The position numbers were made by a program, and so were the translations under genes. Shown here piece after piece: positions 9,338 to 18,714 of a stretch of DNA of 64,000 nt. The notes under the pieces are model-generated. The model ran no database searches, was not told the DNA's origin, and saw only the letters and a program-made list of their open reading frames with translations. Origin of the DNA: Hydrogenophaga sp040372165 (GTDB taxonomy: Bacteria > Pseudomonadota > Gammaproteobacteria > Burkholderiales > Burkholderiaceae_C); assembly GCF_040372165.1 (NCBI RefSeq), contig NZ_BAABWG010000003.1, positions 124,001 through 188,000 on the forward strand, given 5' to 3'. Position 1 is the stretch's first letter; each line of letters starts with the position of its first letter.

Positions 9338-10569
9338 AAGTCGTTGTCTTCACCCACCCCCTGTTCGTGGACTCCACCAGCATGCCCCTGTTCGCCAGGT
9401 TTGTCCTGGACGGGCTCAAGCGTCACGGCGTCGAATTTCAGGTCCTCACCGCCAAGGCCTTCTTCCACCGGCTACCCGCCCCAAGCCGATTCAAGAAATG
9501 GCTTGGCTACATCGACCAGTATCTGGTTTTTCCATGGGTGGCACGCTGGCGCACGCGAAGCGCATCGCCGGACACCTTGTTTGTCTTCACTGACCAGGCA
9601 CTGGGCCCGTGGATGCCCGCCCTTGCGCGCCGGCCTCATGTTGTGCATTGCCACGACTTCCTGGCACAACGCTCCGCCCGTGGCGAAATTCCCCAGAATC
9701 CGGTTGGCCGAACGGGGCGCATCTACCAAGCCTTGATTCAGCGTGGCTTCAGTCATGCGCGCCACTTCATCTGCATTTCCAGCCAGACGCTGAACGACCT
9801 GAACCGATTCCATCGCCGTCCGTCCGAGCTTCAGGCAAGAGTGGTTCTCAACGGCCTCAACGACACATTCGCCCGACTTTCCAGGTCAGAGGCGCTTGCA
9901 TGCCTTGAAGCACACGACATTGCGCTGGATGATGCGCTACCGTTCGTCCTCCATGTTGGCGGCAACCAGTGGTACAAGCACCGAGACGGAGTGCTGGCTG
10001 TGTACGGAGCCTACGCAAAGGCAGCAACCAACCCGGTTCCACTGGTGATGGTGGGAGCGCCGCCCACTGAGCTCTTGCGTTCGCTCGCAGCAGCAGCACA
10101 GGCACAGGGAGGCCGGGTGCATTTTCTGATCCGGCCACCTGTCGAGGTTCTGAAAGCGCTCTACAGTCTCGCGGGCGCTCTGCTGTTTCCAAGCCGTGCC
10201 GAAGGTTTCGGCTGGCCCATTGCCGAAGCCATGGCATGCGGGTGTCCGGTACTGACCACCGGTATCGCACCCATGACAGAGGTCGGTGGCGAAGTCGCGA
10301 CCTACTTGCCGGAGCGCGGACGGGACAACGAAGCGAGTTGGCTGGCGCAATGCAGCGAAGCACTGCTGTCGGTTCTGCAGCGATCAGAGGCTGAGCAGAT
10401 GCACGCCCGGTTGGCGGCCATGCAGCATGCGCGCCAGTTCGATGCACAGCGCGTCTTCGAGCGGTACCTCGCCATCTACCAGGACGTTCTGGACGACGCG
10501 CTCTGTCGGGCGCAAGAGCGCGTCAAGCGACAAAGTGCGTGGGCCTCCAGTGTGAGGAGCGGTCCATGA
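9334..10569 (+). CDS. Glycosyltransferase family 4 (GT-B fold)
   Basis: This 411-residue GT-B protein starts at an ATG that overlaps the preceding stop. Its C-terminal half has LHVGGNQWYKHRDGVL and the donor-site signature PSRAEGFGWPIAEAMACGCP, both typical of retaining GT4 enzymes. The N-terminal half has VHCHDFLAQRSA, where a His-Asp pair often lines the acceptor pocket. It is probably one of the repeat-unit transferases. Linkage and sugar are unknown. Confidence 0.88.
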   Translation: MKVVVFTHPLFVDSTSMPLFARFVLDGLKRHGVEFQVLTAKAFFHRLPAPSRFKKWLGYIDQYLVFPWVARWRTRSASPDTLFVFTDQALGPWMPALARRPHVVHCHDFLAQRSARGEIPQNPVGRTGRIYQALIQRGFSHARHFICISSQTLNDLNRFHRRPSELQARVVLNGLNDTFARLSRSEALACLEAHDIALDDALPFVLHVGGNQWYKHRDGVLAVYGAYAKAATNPVPLVMVGAPPTELLRSLAAAAQAQGGRVHFLIRPPVEVLKALYSLAGALLFPSRAEGFGWPIAEAMACGCPVLTTGIAPMTEVGGEVATYLPERGRDNEASWLAQCSEALLSVLQRSEAEQMHARLAAMQHARQFDAQRVFERYLAIYQDVLDDALCRAQERVKRQSAWASSVRSGP

Positions 10570-11756
10570 AGCCTTCCAGTGCGATCCTCACATCCACCAG
10601 CGCAGATGCGCCTCACTGGGTCTGGCCGGACGTGTTTCGCGGCCTGGCTGCACTGGCCGTTTGCGCCAGTCATTTGCGCGCCAGCCTGTTTGTCGATCAT
10701 GCGCAGACCAGTCGCGCCGATGCATTTGGTTCAGCTTTCTATGCTGCCACCGGACTGGGCCATCAAGCCGTGATGGTGTTCTTCGTGCTCAGCGGTTTTC
10801 TGGTCGGAGGCGCCGTCATGCGGCAGGCCGGCAAGCTCTCGCCGGCCCGGTATCTCACCGCGCGACTGTCCCGCCTGTGGACCGTGCTTCTTCCCGCGCT
10901 GCTGCTGACCCTGGTGGCGGACATGCTGCTTCAGGCGCTGGCGCCCCAGGTGCTCGACGGCAGTCTGCGCGCAGCGTGGGGGTCCACGCCGCTGGCGGGC
11001 AAGCACAATCTCGACTGGACCACTGCCCTGGGCAACGCCCTGTTCCTTCAGGCCTGGACGGTGCCGGTGTTCGGGAGCAACGGGCCACTGTGGAGCCTTG
11101 CCTACGAATTCTGGTACTACCTGGCGTTCCCGCTTCTCGTGGCAGGGTTTCACAAAGACACGCGGGGGCGTGTGGCCTTGCTTCTGTTCGCAGTCTGGCT
11201 GATGGTCGCTCCCCGTCCCATGCTGGCCGGTTTCCTGATCTGGCTGATGGGTGTCGGCGTCTGGTGGTCGAGCCGGCAGCCTCGTGCCTGGCTCCAGCAC
11301 CCTCTGACAGCACTGATCGCATGCCTGATTTTCTTGCTGGCCTTGCTGGGCTCTCGCTGGCTGCCCGCACGCTTCACCGGCGACCTCGCGGATCAGGTCC
11401 TGGGTCTGGGTTTCGCTTTGCTGCTGGCCTCCTGCCTTCAGCAGCCTTGGCAGCCAGTGCTGGAAGGATTGGCCAGGCCGTTTCGCTGGCTCTCCGACAT
11501 TTCCTACTCGCTGTATGCCACCCATTTCCCGCTCGTTCTGCTTCTCGGGGTGGTTTGGGGTACCGATGCCATGCAGTGGGAATGGTCTGCCAGTACCGCC
11601 GCGTTGTTTGCGCTGAGTCTTGCTGCTCTGCTGCTGGCTGGCTGGATGGTCTGGTGGTTGACCGAGCGCCACACGGCGTTGGTGCGGCAATGCATGCAAT
11701 CGATGGGTCGCCTTGCCTGGCGCATCCCGGTCCAAAGCGAGGAGAGGCGTCCATGA
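10566..11756 (+). CDS. Acyltransferase family 3 membrane protein
   Basis: The product is 396 residues with about ten membrane helices. It carries the acyltransferase-3 hallmarks: a cytoplasmic-side RGLAALAVCASHL with the conserved Arg and His, HQAVMVFFVLSGFLVGG, and the WSLAYEFWYYLAFP helix. Such proteins usually O-acetylate surface glycans using acetyl-CoA. I preferred the ATG at 10566 (after GAGGAG, overlapping the preceding stop) over an upstream GTG. It follows one glycosyltransferase and precedes another, so it probably decorates this polymer. Confidence 0.9.
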   Translation: MKPSSAILTSTSADAPHWVWPDVFRGLAALAVCASHLRASLFVDHAQTSRADAFGSAFYAATGLGHQAVMVFFVLSGFLVGGAVMRQAGKLSPARYLTARLSRLWTVLLPALLLTLVADMLLQALAPQVLDGSLRAAWGSTPLAGKHNLDWTTALGNALFLQAWTVPVFGSNGPLWSLAYEFWYYLAFPLLVAGFHKDTRGRVALLLFAVWLMVAPRPMLAGFLIWLMGVGVWWSSRQPRAWLQHPLTALIACLIFLLALLGSRWLPARFTGDLADQVLGLGFALLLASCLQQPWQPVLEGLARPFRWLSDISYSLYATHFPLVLLLGVVWGTDAMQWEWSASTAALFALSLAALLLAGWMVWWLTERHTALVRQCMQSMGRLAWRIPVQSEERRP

Positions 11757-12961
11757 AGCTGTTGAGAGTCTTGCCCACACTGGATCCGCGTGCAGGTGGT
11801 CCGGCCTCGGGCGCGCGAATGATTGATGCAGAACTCATCCAGAAGGGCAACGAAGTGACCGTCCTGACGCTGGATGCGCCGGACTGCGACTTTCTGTCGC
11901 AGCACCCGGGGCGCGTGCATGCCTTGGGGCCCTCACGGTGGGGCTACCGCTACAACGCCAACTTGACACCGTGGTTGCGCCGTCATGCCAAACAGTTCGA
12001 CGCTGTGATCGTCAACGGCATCTGGCAATACCACGCCCTCGGCACCTGGCGCGCCCTGGCAGGCTCCGGGGTGCCTTACTTCGTCTTTGTTCACGGCATG
12101 CTCGACCCTTGGTTCAAGCGCGCCTATCCACGCAAACACCTGAAGAAGTGGCTCTATTGGCCCTGGGCTGACTATCGCGTCCTGCGCGACGCCGCCGCCG
12201 TGTTGTTCACTTGCGAAGAAGAACGCCGGCTGGCTCGTGAGTCGTTCTGGCTCTATCGTTGCCATGAGGAGGTGGTGGCCTACGGCACCCAGGCACCACC
12301 TCCCGCTGAAGACGGTCGCCTGGCGAGGCGTTTCGTTGCACGCCACCCGGAGCTGCAAGGCAAGCGCATATTTCTCTATCTCAGCCGCATCCACGAGAAG
12401 AAGGGGTGCGACCTGCTCATCGACGCGTTTGCCCGGATCGCCCGCACCCACCCCAAGGCCCATCTCGTCATGGCCGGACCGGATCAGAGTGGATGGGTCG
12501 CAGCCCTCAGGGCACAGGCCAAATCGCTGGGCATCGCCGGCCGAATCACGTGGCCCGGCCTGCTTCAGGGCGAAGACAAATGGGGAGCCATGCGCGCAGC
12601 TGAGGTCTTCTGCCTGCCCTCACATCAGGAAAACTTCGGCATCGTGGTCGCCGAGGCCCTCGCGTGCGGCACACCGGTCCTGATCAGCGACAAGGTCAAC
12701 ATCTGGCGTGAGATCGACGCGGACGGTGCGGGCATGGTCCATCCCGATACGGCACAAGGCACCTACGAAGCACTCGTGCGCTGGCTCGACCTGCCGCCTG
12801 AAGGTCAGCAACGCATGAGGATCATGGCCCGCCACAGCTTCGAGCAGCGCTTCCACATCGAGCGTGTCGCCAGCAGCCTGCTGGACACCATGCAGCGGTG
12901 CCAGAGCGCCACATCCCCTGTCTTCAACGGATCCATCGAAAGCGCACATGAGCCTTCTTGA
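11753..12961 (+). CDS. Glycosyltransferase family 4 (GT-B fold)
   Basis: The product is 402 residues and begins MKLLRVLPTLDPRAGGPASG, a common N-terminal pattern in GT4 enzymes. The donor-binding half shows FLYLSRIHEKKGCDLLIDAF and PSHQENFGIVVAEALACGTP. The ATG overlaps the acyltransferase stop, and the 3' end overlaps the next gene by 14 bases. Several long upstream in-frame residues run antiparallel to the acyltransferase frame and are not part of the protein. Substrates are unknown. Confidence 0.9.
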   Translation: MKLLRVLPTLDPRAGGPASGARMIDAELIQKGNEVTVLTLDAPDCDFLSQHPGRVHALGPSRWGYRYNANLTPWLRRHAKQFDAVIVNGIWQYHALGTWRALAGSGVPYFVFVHGMLDPWFKRAYPRKHLKKWLYWPWADYRVLRDAAAVLFTCEEERRLARESFWLYRCHEEVVAYGTQAPPPAEDGRLARRFVARHPELQGKRIFLYLSRIHEKKGCDLLIDAFARIARTHPKAHLVMAGPDQSGWVAALRAQAKSLGIAGRITWPGLLQGEDKWGAMRAAEVFCLPSHQENFGIVVAEALACGTPVLISDKVNIWREIDADGAGMVHPDTAQGTYEALVRWLDLPPEGQQRMRIMARHSFEQRFHIERVASSLLDTMQRCQSATSPVFNGSIESAHEPS

Positions 12962-13532
12962 CGCCCGATTGAACAAACCCCTGGAAGGAGGCCCCAGCTT
13001 CAGCGTGGGCCATCGGACCTATCGCGCACTCTGGCGCCTTTGCTGGGCCCTGTTCGCCGCATGGACCCCTGCACCTTTGCACCGTTGGCGCAACGGATGG
13101 TTGAGGCTGTTCGGTGCCGAGGTACACCCCACTGCCCGGGTCTACGGCAGCGCTCGCATCTGGTATCCCCGCAACCTGAGCTTGCACGCCCACACCACCA
13201 TCGGCCCCGGCGCCACGCTGTACTGCATGGGTCACATGGAGATTGGTGAGAAATCCGTGATCTCGCAAGGCGCCCATCTCTGTGGCGGCACACACGACAT
13301 TCGCAGCCCCGATTTCCAGTTGCAGGTTCGACCTGTCGTCATCGGGCAGCACGCATGGGTGGCGGCAGAGGCCTTCATCGGGCCCGGTGTCACTGTTGGC
13401 GACGGTGCAGTCATCGGCGCAAGAGCGGTGCTGATGCGCGATGCAGAGCGCGCCACCGTCTATGCAGGGAACCCGGCTCAACGCATCAAGCACGTTCCGG
13501 AGCGCGCCAGATTTCAGGGGGAGGCCGCATGA
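12948..13532 (+). CDS. wcaF: WcaF-type colanic acid O-acetyltransferase
   Basis: The product is 194 residues, with a short N-terminal amphipathic region followed by a left-handed beta-helix of hexapeptide repeats. These run from about residue 65 to 170, for example IGEKSVISQGAHLCGGTHD and the later GPGVTVGDGAVIGARAV. The layout and length match WcaF, which acetylates fucose in E. coli colanic acid. Acetyl-CoA is the expected donor. The stop overlaps the wcaI-like start in an ATGA. Together with gmd and fcl this supports a fucose-containing acetylated product, though the acceptor residue here is inferred. Confidence 0.88.
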   Translation: MSLLDARLNKPLEGGPSFSVGHRTYRALWRLCWALFAAWTPAPLHRWRNGWLRLFGAEVHPTARVYGSARIWYPRNLSLHAHTTIGPGATLYCMGHMEIGEKSVISQGAHLCGGTHDIRSPDFQLQVRPVVIGQHAWVAAEAFIGPGVTVGDGAVIGARAVLMRDAERATVYAGNPAQRIKHVPERARFQGEAA

Positions 13533-14791
13533 AACCGATGAGGATTCTGCTCTACAGCATCAACTTCGCACCAGAACTCACTGGCGTCGGAAAATACACC
13601 GGCGAGATGGCCGAGTGGCTCGCGCTGCAAGGACATGATGTCCGCGCAGTGACGGCGCCTCCCTACTACCCGGAGTGGAAGGTGGCCAGTGGCTTCAGTG
13701 CCTGGCGATTCGCCCGCGAGCGATGGAACGGGGTAGAGGTGTTTCGAGCACCGCTGTGGGTGCCCGATCGCCCGGGTGGACTCAAGCGCCTGCTGCACCT
13801 GGCCAGCTTTGCCGCGTCCAGCGCCCTGAGCCTGTTCCCGCAATGGCAGTGGCGCCCCGACGTGGTGTGGGTGGTCGAGCCGCCGCTCATGTGTGCGCCG
13901 TCTGCGCTGGCCTTCGCCCGACTGACCGGCGCCAAGGCCTGGCTCCACATTCAGGACTACGAAGTCGATGCGGCTTTCGATCTGGGGCTGATCAAAGCAC
14001 GCCCGCTCCGCCGAACAGTGCTGCGCGCAGAGCAATGGCTGATGCGACGCTTTGACCGCGTCTCCACCATTTCAGGTCGAATGCTCGAGCGCGCCACCGA
14101 CAAGGGTGTGTCTGAAGAGCGGCTGGTGTCGTTTCCCAACTGGGTGGATATCGGCGCCATCGCTCCACTGGCTGGCGTCAGTCCGTACCGCAGTTCGCTT
14201 GGCATACCCGAGGATGCAGTGGTTGCCCTGTACTCGGGCAACATGGGCAGCAAGCAGGGACTCGAGGTGCTGGCGGATGCCGCGCGCGCACTGGCCGGGC
14301 ATCCGGACATTCACTTTGTCTTCTGTGGCAACGGCGCCGGCAAGGCCGATCTGGAAGCCCGCTGCCAGGGCTTGAACAGAGTGACGTTCCTCGACCTGCA
14401 GCCGCTTGAAAGGCTCAGCGAACTTCTGGGGCTGGCCGATATTCACCTGCTGCCCCAGCGCGCCGACGCAGCAGACCTGGTCATGCCATCAAAGCTGACC
14501 GGCATGCTGGCCAGTGGCCGGCCGGTGGTTGCCACCGCCAGGCCCGATACCGAGCTCGGGCGAGTCGTCGAAACAGATGCCGCCTGCGGCCTGATCGTGC
14601 CTCCCGAGGATGGCCATGCACTGGCCAATGCCGTGCTGCAACTTGCCAGCGATGGCGCTAGGCGGCAGTCCATGGGCCAACGCGGCCGTCAGTATGCCGA
14701 ACATCAGCTTGACCGGGATCAGGTGTTGCGGCGCTTTGAGCAGGCGCTCTACGCATGCACAGACCCCTTGTGGCAGGAGGCGCACCAGTGA
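13529..14791 (+). CDS. wcaI: WcaI-type colanic acid glycosyltransferase
   Basis: The product is 420 residues. It begins with the distinctive WcaI pattern: YSINFAPELTGVGKYTGEM followed by TAPPYYPEWKV. The rest is a GT-B fold with ALYSGNMGSKQGLEVLADAA and a C-terminal donor site around ADLVMPSKLTGMLASGRPVV. E. coli WcaI is thought to add fucose in the colanic acid repeat; the same role is plausible here but unproven. The start overlaps wcaF and the stop overlaps the GTG start of the next gene. Confidence 0.9.
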   Translation: MKPMRILLYSINFAPELTGVGKYTGEMAEWLALQGHDVRAVTAPPYYPEWKVASGFSAWRFARERWNGVEVFRAPLWVPDRPGGLKRLLHLASFAASSALSLFPQWQWRPDVVWVVEPPLMCAPSALAFARLTGAKAWLHIQDYEVDAAFDLGLIKARPLRRTVLRAEQWLMRRFDRVSTISGRMLERATDKGVSEERLVSFPNWVDIGAIAPLAGVSPYRSSLGIPEDAVVALYSGNMGSKQGLEVLADAARALAGHPDIHFVFCGNGAGKADLEARCQGLNRVTFLDLQPLERLSELLGLADIHLLPQRADAADLVMPSKLTGMLASGRPVVATARPDTELGRVVETDAACGLIVPPEDGHALANAVLQLASDGARRQSMGQRGRQYAEHQLDRDQVLRRFEQALYACTDPLWQEAHQ

Positions 14792-15156
14792 AAACGGATC
14801 CGTGGCGCCTGATGTTCTGCGGGGCCGTCCTGATGATGGCCTACCAGTTCTCGCAGTGGCAAACCCTCAGGGAGGTGTATGCGCAGTGGGACAAGCCGGT
14901 ACACGCCATTGTGTTCTTCGCGGCGTGGTGGCTCATGCGCTGGTGCCTGCCCTGGCGCGCATGGGTGGTGTCACTGGCGGCATTGCTGGGCGGAGCCGCC
15001 GTGGAAGTTCATCAGTACTTTCTTCCACGGTCCACGCCCAGCCTCACGGACTGGCTATCCGATCTGGTCGGTGTCGTCGCGGCACTGGCTGTCTACTGGG
15101 GCTGGCAGAGCGCCCAACGCTGGAACCTGCAGCGCAGGTCGCAACAGGCCGTGTAG
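14788..15156 (+). CDS. VanZ-like small membrane protein
   Basis: The product is 122 residues with four predicted helices. The conserved VanZ-like arrangement is visible: DKPVHAIVFFAAWWLMRW, then EVHQYFLPRSTPSLTDWLSDLVGV, where the E..Q and D..D..N/D-like residues of the family lie. I chose the GTG at 14788 because it follows a strong GGCAGGAGG site and overlaps the preceding stop by four bases; the ATG at 14755 would read deep into wcaI. The function of VanZ-like proteins in polysaccharide loci is not established. Confidence 0.78.
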   Translation: MKTDPWRLMFCGAVLMMAYQFSQWQTLREVYAQWDKPVHAIVFFAAWWLMRWCLPWRAWVVSLAALLGGAAVEVHQYFLPRSTPSLTDWLSDLVGVVAALAVYWGWQSAQRWNLQRRSQQAV

Positions 15157-15174
15157 GAAGGGCACAGGCGAATC

Positions 15175-16566
15175 ATGCAACAGTCCACTGCCGCTTCACG
15201 CTCAATCGGCTTGCCTGGCGCAAGCCTCATCGCCTGCGTCTGCCTGTTTCTCTCGGCACCCTGGATTCGCGGAGGCAATCGGCACCTGGCGATGGCCGTG
15301 CTGGAGTGCATGGGACTGCTGGTCCTGACCGGCCTGGCCTATCGCGCCCTGCTCGGCCCACGAAACCTGAGGCGCTCGCACCCGGACGGCACTGGGACAA
15401 ACTTGGCGACATGGACGCCCTGGCTGCTCGTCATCGTGCTCAGCTCACCCATCTGGATCACGGCACTGCAGCTGGCGCCCATCTGGAATGGTGTGCCACT
15501 GTCAGCCACCCCCCAGGCCACGTTGGCCAGCGGTTTGGTTGGCCTGCTGTGCGCCATCTGCATGCTGACGGGCTTGTCCGTCACCCATGATCAGGCACGT
15601 GTGCTCATGCTCGCCTGGATGCTTGGCGCCGTCCTGCAGGCAGGCATCGGTCTGCTTCAGCTCGGTGGCCTGTCCGCTCTGGACTTCGGCTTGATCAGTC
15701 CTGAGAAGGTCAAGGGAACATTCGCGAGCAAGAACTCGTTCGCCAATTTCCTCGTCTTGTCATTGCCCATGGTGTGCCTGTTCGGGTTGCGGGCACTGGA
15801 CAGTCGCCGCGAGGCAAGGCCTTGGCTGCCTTGGGCATGGGGCTTCGCATTGATGGTGATTCTTGCGGCGCTTTTTGCCAGCGCATCCCGAACCGGAATC
15901 GCGACGGGCATCCTGGTTCTGTTCCTGTCTTTTGTCATGCTGACGCCATCTCGCCACCCTGCGCACGCATGGGTGAATGGGCGAGTCGCCGCGCTCGGCT
16001 TTGGCATCTTCCTGGTGCTCGGCCTGATCCTCGGCGGCATTGACTGGCTCGCCCGGTTCGATGTTCAGCAGCTCGCAGCCGACAGCTCCCTGCGCGCCAT
16101 CAATCGGCAAGGAGCTTGGCTGGGTGCTGTTGACGCCTGGCCCACTGGTGTCGGTCTTGGCGGGTTTCGCAGTGCTTTCCCCCACTATCAGGCACCTGAG
16201 CTGGGCCTGTTTCTGGTAGACATGGCACACAACGATTACCTGCAATGGTTGATGGAAGCGGGCGTGGCATTCGTCGTGGTCGCGGTGGCCGTGATCATGC
16301 TCGTGGTCAGGCAGTTCATCTCCCTGACACGCCGGCCTTCGAACATCAGCCGCAACCACCTGATGCAAAGCACCCAGCCCATGGCCATCGCCGCCGGGCT
16401 GGGCTTGCTCGCCATCGCATTGCACGCCATGGTGGATTACCCGGCGCGCATTCCTGCAAACGCCATGCTCGCGTCATTCCTGATGGGGTTGTTCCTCAGG
16501 GGAAATCGCTTGCCCCAAGTGCGCGGCCGCGTCGCAACACCTGCTGCAACGGAGGCTCAGGCATGA
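15175..16566 (+). CDS. O-antigen ligase/polymerase family protein (Wzy_C-type)
   Basis: The product is 463 residues with about 12 helices and a large periplasmic loop. It has the features of the Wzy_C/O-antigen ligase family: KGTFASKNSFANFLVLSLP with the conserved N, then AWPTGVGLGGFRSAFPHYQ and MAHNDYLQWLMEAG, where the H-N-D segment is the usual ligase/polymerase landmark. Either this or the protein at 7946-9337 is the polymerase. This one is the more canonical match. The stop overlaps galE in an ATGA. Confidence 0.85.
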   Translation: MQQSTAASRSIGLPGASLIACVCLFLSAPWIRGGNRHLAMAVLECMGLLVLTGLAYRALLGPRNLRRSHPDGTGTNLATWTPWLLVIVLSSPIWITALQLAPIWNGVPLSATPQATLASGLVGLLCAICMLTGLSVTHDQARVLMLAWMLGAVLQAGIGLLQLGGLSALDFGLISPEKVKGTFASKNSFANFLVLSLPMVCLFGLRALDSRREARPWLPWAWGFALMVILAALFASASRTGIATGILVLFLSFVMLTPSRHPAHAWVNGRVAALGFGIFLVLGLILGGIDWLARFDVQQLAADSSLRAINRQGAWLGAVDAWPTGVGLGGFRSAFPHYQAPELGLFLVDMAHNDYLQWLMEAGVAFVVVAVAVIMLVVRQFISLTRRPSNISRNHLMQSTQPMAIAAGLGLLAIALHAMVDYPARIPANAMLASFLMGLFLRGNRLPQVRGRVATPAATEAQA

Positions 16567-17618
16567 CGGCACCGACCAGTCAACGTCCCGTGATGCTCAC
16601 CGGTGGCGCCGGCTACATCGGCAGTCACACCTGCGTTGCCTTGCATGAAGCCGGTCATCCGGTGGTGGTGGTCGACGATTTCTCCAACAGCCATCCGCGC
16701 GTGCTCGACCGGATTGAAACGATCTCCGGCGTCCGCCCGTCCCTCGAACGTGGCGACGTACTGGATACCGCATGGCTGTGCTCCGTCTTCGAACGTCACG
16801 ACCCGGCCGCCGTCATACACCTCGCCGGTGTCAAGGCAGTGGGCGAAAGCGTGGCGAACCCCATCAAGTACTTTGACATCAACATTGGCGGCAGTATCAG
16901 TCTGATGAAGGCCATGCAGGCTCATCGGCAGCAGGTCGGTCGCTTGTCACCACTGGTTTTCTCCAGCACGGCCACCGTCTACGGAGAGCCCTCACGTGTT
17001 CCGATCACGGAGGACTTTCCCCTCACATTCGAAAGCCCGTACGCCCATACCAAACTGGTGGTCGAGCAGATGCTCGGCGCGGTCGGTCGGTCCGAGTCTT
17101 CATGGAAGGTCGCCGTCCTCCGGTATTTCAACCCCGTCGGCGCTCACCGCAGCGGCTTGATCGGCGAGGACCCCAGCGGCACGCCCAACAACCTCATGCC
17201 ATTTGTATCGCAGGTGGCTGTCGGGCGGCAGGCCCACCTGAATGTCTTTGGCGATGACTACCCGACCATCGACGGCACGGGCGTCAGAGATTACCTGCAT
17301 GTCATGGATCTTGCCGAAGGCCATGTTCGTGCCACGCAAGCGCTCATGGATGGATGTGACAGCTTCACGGTCAATCTCGGCACAGGCATCGGGCACAGCG
17401 TGCTGCAAGTGGTCAAGGCGTTTGAGGCTGCATGCGGCAAACCCATTCCCTATCGCATTGCAGCGCGCAGGCCTGGTGACGTGGCAGCCTACTTCGCGGA
17501 CCCGGGCAAAGCACACAAGCTGCTGGGTTGGCAAGCCAGGCGCGACCTCGGGCAAATGTGCTCGGACGCGTGGGCATGGCAAAGCCTCAACCCCAAAGGT
17601 TACAGGGAGCAAGAGTGA
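16563..17618 (+). CDS. galE: UDP-glucose 4-epimerase
   Basis: GalE interconverts UDP-glucose and UDP-galactose with tightly bound NAD. The product is 351 residues. It has the Rossmann motif GGAGYIGSHT near residue 13, FSSTATVYGEP with the catalytic Ser/Thr, and Tyr160/Lys164 in SPYAHTKLVVE. It is translationally coupled to the ligase-like gene before it. Its place inside the locus suggests the polymer contains galactose, or galactose as the first sugar placed by the WbaP-type enzyme. Confidence 0.93.
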   Translation: MTAPTSQRPVMLTGGAGYIGSHTCVALHEAGHPVVVVDDFSNSHPRVLDRIETISGVRPSLERGDVLDTAWLCSVFERHDPAAVIHLAGVKAVGESVANPIKYFDINIGGSISLMKAMQAHRQQVGRLSPLVFSSTATVYGEPSRVPITEDFPLTFESPYAHTKLVVEQMLGAVGRSESSWKVAVLRYFNPVGAHRSGLIGEDPSGTPNNLMPFVSQVAVGRQAHLNVFGDDYPTIDGTGVRDYLHVMDLAEGHVRATQALMDGCDSFTVNLGTGIGHSVLQVVKAFEAACGKPIPYRIAARRPGDVAAYFADPGKAHKLLGWQARRDLGQMCSDAWAWQSLNPKGYREQE

Positions 17619-17845
17619 TGAAAACGGTCAACCGGAACAGCCCACCTGTTGGATTTGCAAACCAATGCTTACGTCCACAGGCACAGATCATGCTGCAATG
17701 CAATACGACAAGTTCAGCCCCCTCGAACTCAATCTCCCGTCAAGCGCGCACCGCAGCAGTGCGCCCGGCCCCGATGTTGGTCGCCCGTCACGCCTTTGGC
17801 CTGTCTTCCGTGCAGCGCAGCCTGAGAAGCAAGGAGTTGTCATGA
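17618..17845 (+). CDS. Possible small ORF filling the galE-wza gap (75 aa)
   Basis: The 223-base gap between galE and the export gene is spanned by one open frame. Its ATG overlaps the galE stop (TGATG) and its stop overlaps the next start (ATGA), the same junction style as the real genes around it. AGGGAGC lies just upstream as a ribosome site. Against it, the peptide is rich in Ser, Arg and Gln, has no signal, helix or known motif, and its third codon positions are less GC-rich than the neighbours, mainly in the first half. It could be a translated coupling peptide or simply a leader. Confidence 0.3.
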   Translation: MKTVNRNSPPVGFANQCLRPQAQIMLQCNTTSSAPSNSISRQARTAAVRPAPMLVARHAFGLSSVQRSLRSKELS

Positions 17846-18687
17846 AATCAGATGTCTTCCGCCGAATCACCGTCTTCTCCCCATTCATGCTCGCCCTGGC
17901 ATGTGGCAGTGCATCGGCGCTGGCCCAGGCCACACCTGCTGCCGGCGCCGGTCATGCGGTTGTCGCGATCGATCCCGGACAGGCCCGAACCGACGTCAAC
18001 CAGAGACGAAGCCCTCAGGTTCCGCGACCGGAAGCTGTCGGCCAGGATCCTGCCTTTCAGCAGCCAGTCCAGGAGCCGCCAGCCAGCGCCGCCGAACCGC
18101 TTCCCCTGGACTCACTGGCACAGGTCAACAACGACTACAAGATCACCGCCAACGACCTGATCGAGTTCGATGTCTTTGGCATCCCCGATATGCGCCGCGA
18201 TGTTCGCGTCAACGCATCAGGCATGGTGACATTGCCGCTCATCGGCTCTGTGATGGTGGCGGGCATGACAGGCCAGCAAGCCGAAGACGCCATCGCTGCG
18301 CGATACGGCGAGCGCTACCTGCAAAACCCCCAGGTTTCCATCTTCATCAAGGAGTTCACCACGCAGCGCATCACTGTGGAAGGAGCGGTCAACAAGCCCG
18401 GCATCTACCCGGTCGTCGGCAAGGTGACGCTCTTGCGCGCGCTGGCACTGGCGGGCGGTCAGGCGAAGTTTGCCGATCTCGAGCAGGTGATGCTCTACCG
18501 ATACGGCACCGATGGTGATCGCCGCGTCGCGACATTTGATCTGGAGAAGGTCCGTGCTGGCGAAGTGCAGGACCCGGAAATCCTGGCAGATGACGTCATT
18601 GTGGTCCGACGTGACCCGAGTCGTACCGCCTTGCGCGACTCGTTGTTCAGCGATGTGCTGGACACGATCAACCCGTTCTCTCGCTGA
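17842..18687 (+). CDS. Wza-type polysaccharide export protein
   Basis: This is the likely outer-membrane or periplasmic part of the export channel. It is 281 residues, with an N-terminal signal peptide ending around ALAQA; a Cys in LALAC gives only an imperfect lipobox, so lipidation is uncertain. A polysaccharide-export domain starts near YKITANDLIEFDVFGIPDMR. An SLBB-like domain follows around RITVEGAVNKPGIYPVVGK. It is shorter than E. coli Wza (379 residues), as in many betaproteobacterial versions. AAGGAG precedes the ATG. The tyrosine kinase gene follows 27 bases later. Confidence 0.9.
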   Translation: MKSDVFRRITVFSPFMLALACGSASALAQATPAAGAGHAVVAIDPGQARTDVNQRRSPQVPRPEAVGQDPAFQQPVQEPPASAAEPLPLDSLAQVNNDYKITANDLIEFDVFGIPDMRRDVRVNASGMVTLPLIGSVMVAGMTGQQAEDAIAARYGERYLQNPQVSIFIKEFTTQRITVEGAVNKPGIYPVVGKVTLLRALALAGGQAKFADLEQVMLYRYGTDGDRRVATFDLEKVRAGEVQDPEILADDVIVVRRDPSRTALRDSLFSDVLDTINPFSR

Positions 18688-18714
18688 GTTGGCCTTGATA
18701 CCGGAGTCCATGCC

